64,000 bases of DNA from CAWIMX01 sp963792785 (GTDB lineage: Bacteria > Acidobacteriota > Vicinamibacteria > Vicinamibacterales > CAVVIG01). The stretch lies in NCBI GenBank assembly GCA_963792785.1, contig CAWBXO010000002.1, positions 310,001 through 374,000 of the forward strand, in the 5' to 3' direction. Below the pieces are notes generated by a model that was not told where the DNA came from, ran no database searches, and saw nothing but the letters and a program-made list of their open reading frames with translations. A program made the position numbers and the translations under genes. Position 1 is the stretch's first letter. Each line of letters opens with the position of its first letter. Positions 61,752-64,000 of the stretch are shown piece after piece.

Positions 61752-63046
61752 CACTTCGCGGGCTCGATGATCTCGCGGCCGTCCATGTAGGAGCGGAGCG
61801 CCGCGGGGATCACCACCGAGCCGTCCTTCTGTTGTCCGTTTTCCAGAATGGCGATGAGCGTCCGGCCCACGGCGAGGCCGGAGCCGTTCAACGTGTGCAC
61901 GAAGTCCGCCTTGCCGCCGCCGCCCGGCACGGAACTTGATGTTCGCGCGCCGCGCCTGGAACGCCTCGGTGTTGCTGCACGACGAGATCTCGCGATACGT
62001 CTGCTGGCTCGGCAGCCAGACTTCGATGTCGTACGTCTTGGCCGCGGCGAACCCCATGTCGCCGGTGCAGAGCGCCATCGTCCGGTACGGCAGCTCGAGG
62101 CGCTTGAGCACTTCCTCGGCGTCGGCCGTGAGGCTCTCGAGCTCGTCGTAGGACTGCTCGGGCGCCGTGATCTTCACCAGCTCCACCTTGTCGAACTGGT
62201 GCTGGCGGATCAGGCCGCGCACGTCCTGGCCGTACGAGCCCGCTTCGCTGCGGAAGCACGGCGTGTAGGCGGTGTAGCGCAGCGGCAGCGCGCGGCCGTC
62301 GAGGATTTCGCCGCGATGCAGGTTCGTGAGCGGCACCTCGGCCGTCGGCACGAGGTAAAGATCCCAGTCGCCGGCAATCTTGAACAGGTCTCCCTCGAAC
62401 TTCGGCAGCTGGCCCGTGCCGGTGAGCGATGCCGTGTTCGCGAGGAACGGGCGGCTCGACCTCGACGGTAGCCGTGCTCGCGCGTGTGCAGGTCGAGCAT
62501 GAAGTTGATGAGCGCGCGCGAGAGCCGCGCGCCCGCGCCGGTCAGCACCGCGAAGCGCGCGCCGGCGATCCGCGTCGCGCGCTCGAAGTCGAGGATGCCG
62601 AGCGCGCGGCCCGAGATCCCAGTGCGCCTGCGGCTCGAAGTCGAAGGCCTGCGGCTCGCCGTGGCGACGGACTTCCAGGTTGTCGGCGGCGCTCGCGCCG
62701 CGGGGCACGCTGGCGTGCGGCAGGTTGGGCAGGCCGAGGAGCGCCTGGTTGCGCTGGTATTCGACGCCATCGAGCTGCACGCCCAGCTGCTTGATCTGCG
62801 GCGGCGCGCTGGCGGTTCGCTTCCTGGATGCTCGACGTGTCCTGTCCCTGCCGCTTCGCGCGGGCCACCTCGTCGCCCGAGGTGTTCTGCAGGCGCTTCA
62901 GCCCCTCGAGCTCGGGAATCAGCCGCCTGCGCGCCGTCTCGAGCGTCGCGATGTCCTCGCAGCGTCTTGTCGGGATCGAGACCCCGCGCGCGCAGACCGT
63001 TGCGCACTTCTTCGATGTGATCCCGGATGTAGGCCGGGTCAAGCAT
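61751..63046 (-). CDS. serS: seryl-tRNA synthetase (six frameshifts)
   Basis: About 430 aa, normal length for SerRS after correction. N-terminal tRNA-binding coiled coil (MLDPAYIRDHIEEVRNGL, LIPELEGLKRLQNTSGDEVA), then class II core: motif 2 LTNLHRGEIL with TPCFRSEAGSYGQDVRGLIR, and the end GSVVIPAALRSYMDGREIIE. Six +1 insertions lie near 62958, 62801, 62618, 62467, 62451 and 61931; the net effect is in frame. Essential gene, so these are probably consensus errors. Followed by the SGNH gene (TGATG). Confidence 0.93.
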
Positions 63047-63090
63047 GAACCTGGTCTATTCTATATTCGCCGCGAACCCGAGTCCTCTGC

Positions 63091-63096
63091 TACGAT
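63091..63096 (+). promoter_or_regulatory. -10 box TACGAT, leaderless GTG start
   Basis: Six bases before GTG 63103, no SD; divergent from serS. Confidence 0.45.
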
Positions 63097-63102
63097 CTTC
63101 GC

Positions 63103-64000
63103 GTGAGCGCCCGCCTTCGCAAAGCCGTCTTCCCCGCCGCCGGCCTCGGCACGCGGTTCCTCCCCGCCACCAAGGCGCAGCCCAAGGAAATGCTGCCGCT
63201 GGTGGACAAGCCGATCATCCAGTACGGCGTCGAGGAGGCCGTCGCCTCGGGCCTCGACAACATCATCCTGGTCACCGGCCGCGGCAAGAACGCCATCGAG
63301 GACCATTTCGACGTGTCGATCGAACTCGAGACGTTCCTCGAGGCCCGCGGCAAGACCGAGCAGCTCGCCGAGGTCCGCAAGATCTCGAATCTGATCAACG
63401 TCGCGTACGTCCGCCAGGGCGAGCCGCTCGGCCTGGGTCACGCCGTGCTCGTCACGCGCGAGCTGATCGGCGACGAGCCGTTCGCCGTCATCCTGGGCGA
63501 CGACGTGATCGACGCCGACCCGCCGGCGATCAACCAGATGATCGACGTCTTCGAGCGCGTCGGCGGGCCGGTGCTCGCCGTCGAGCGCGTGCCGCGCGAC
63601 GAGATCTCCAAGCTACGGCGTCATCGCCCCCGACCGCGGGCGTCTCGCTCGGCGACGGCATCTACGAGGTCGCGGACCTCGTGGAGAAGCCGGCGCCGCA
63701 GGACGCGCCGTCCGATCTGGCCATCATCGGCCGCTACATCCTCACGCCGGACATCTTCCCGGCGCTCGCGGCCACGCAAGAGCGACCGCACGGGCGAGAT
63801 TCAGCTCACCAACGGCCTGCGCGAGCTGCTCCGGCAGCGGCCGATCTATGCGTGTGAGGTCAAGGGCGTGCGGCACGACACGGGCAACAAGCTCGGGTTC
63901 CTGAAGGCGATGGTCTATTTCGCGCTGCGCCGCCCGGACCTCGCCGAGGACTTCGGCCAGTACCTCGCCGGCCTCGATCTGCCGCGCGCCCATCGGGAAG
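63103..64000 (+). CDS. galU: UTP-glucose-1-phosphate uridylyltransferase, partial
   Basis: Nucleotide-binding start KAVFPAAGLGTRFLPATKAQ, then KEMLPLVDKPIIQYGVEEA, GEPLGLGHAVL, VILGDDVID, and near the end TGEIQLTNGLRELL, all GalU signatures. Makes UDP-glucose. Extra bases at 63613, 63638 and about 63780 shift the frame. About 298 codons fit in the window, and the 3' end is cut off close to the natural C-terminus. The first part starts at the GTG just after TACGAT. Confidence 0.93.
   Translation, partial: MSARLRKAVFPAAGLGTRFLPATKAQPKEMLPLVDKPIIQYGVEEAVASGLDNIILVTGRGKNAIEDHFDVSIELETFLEARGKTEQLAEVRKISNLINVAYVRQGEPLGLGHAVLVTRELIGDEPFAVILGDDVIDADPPAINQMIDVFERVGGPVLAVERVPRDEISKLRRHRPRPRASRSATASTRSRTSWRSRRRRTRRPIWPSSAATSSRRTSSRRSRPRKSDRTGEIQLTNGLRELLRQRPIYACEVKGVRHDTGNKLGFLKAMVYFALRRPDLAEDFGQYLAGLDLPRAHRE

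Noticed and set aside
60729..62780. Fusion of seryl-tRNA synthetase and SGNH hydrolase
   Set aside because: The serS stop and SGNH start (TGATG) appear once the insertion at 61931 is removed; the SGNH part begins with its own lipoprotein signal.

Overview
High-GC, gene-dense bacterial chromosome, most likely an acidobacterium of the Vicinamibacteria type. The main reason is three PadR-regulator plus orphan-permease pairs of the ADOP type (acidobacterial duplicated orphan permease), together with an Oar-like TonB receptor with a carboxypeptidase-regulatory N-terminus, DUF4136 lipoprotein pairs, many secreted c-type cytochrome and NHL-propeller proteins, and small dispersed palindromes. The lineage is inferred from gene content; no rRNA or tRNA gene was seen.

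Layout. 0-3 kb: 3' part of an RND efflux permease (dense single-base indels) translationally coupled to its periplasmic adaptor. 3-8.5 kb: iron permease, neutral zinc metallopeptidase, B12-type radical SAM enzyme, RRM RNA-binding protein divergent from a DEAD-box helicase, PH-like protein. 8.5-13.5 kb (minus): VOC protein, GT-C membrane glycosyltransferase, PAL-like NHL propeller, aldo/keto reductase, CPBP protease. 14-16.6 kb (minus): compact three-gene flavinylation module (FMN-binding protein, ApbE, RnfD-like). 16.8-25.4 kb: PadR/ADOP pair 1, VOC protein, carboxypeptidase-regulatory repeat protein, ABC-F ATPase, MsrP. 25.4-31 kb: VapBC, DeaD helicase with DbpA domain, truncated LuxR regulator, FAD monooxygenase, broken nucleotidyltransferase. 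31-35 kb: ADOP/PadR pair 2 (minus), second RHH-PIN toxin-antitoxin pair. 35-39.5 kb: Sir2 deacylase overlapping a copper-binding secreted protein, two DUF4136 lipoproteins, DUF5996, UBP zinc finger. 39.6-43 kb: PadR/ADOP pair 3. 43-46.7 kb: a PAL-like propeller, a cytochrome c-PHM-like copper monooxygenase fusion and a secreted partner. 46.7-52.7 kb: SpeE-like membrane methyltransferase and TonB receptor. 52.9-64 kb: EEP hydrolase, second cytochrome-PHM fusion, alpha/beta hydrolase, DinB, secreted unknown, DUF1232, GIY-YIG, LemA/DUF2207 pair, SGNH lipoprotein, serS and galU (partial).

How genes work together. The most notable idea is that the 43-46 kb locus holds both halves of a peptidylglycine alpha-amidating monooxygenase (PHM plus PAL) as secreted bacterial proteins, with heme c fused to the PHM-like half. 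The 14-16.6 kb module looks like a minimal extracytoplasmic flavin electron-transfer unit. The three ADOP pairs share an arrangement (PadR stop overlapping or shortly before the permease start) but have different operator-like palindromes.

Sequence quality. About thirty single-base frameshifts, nearly all +1 insertions, interrupt otherwise well-conserved reading frames and cluster at 0.1-1.6 kb and 61.9-63.8 kb; I read these mostly as consensus errors. Intergenic DNA repeatedly carries short tandem arrays (7, 8, 15 or 18 bp units), several with a complementary arm that would fold into a long hairpin; the unit differs at each site.
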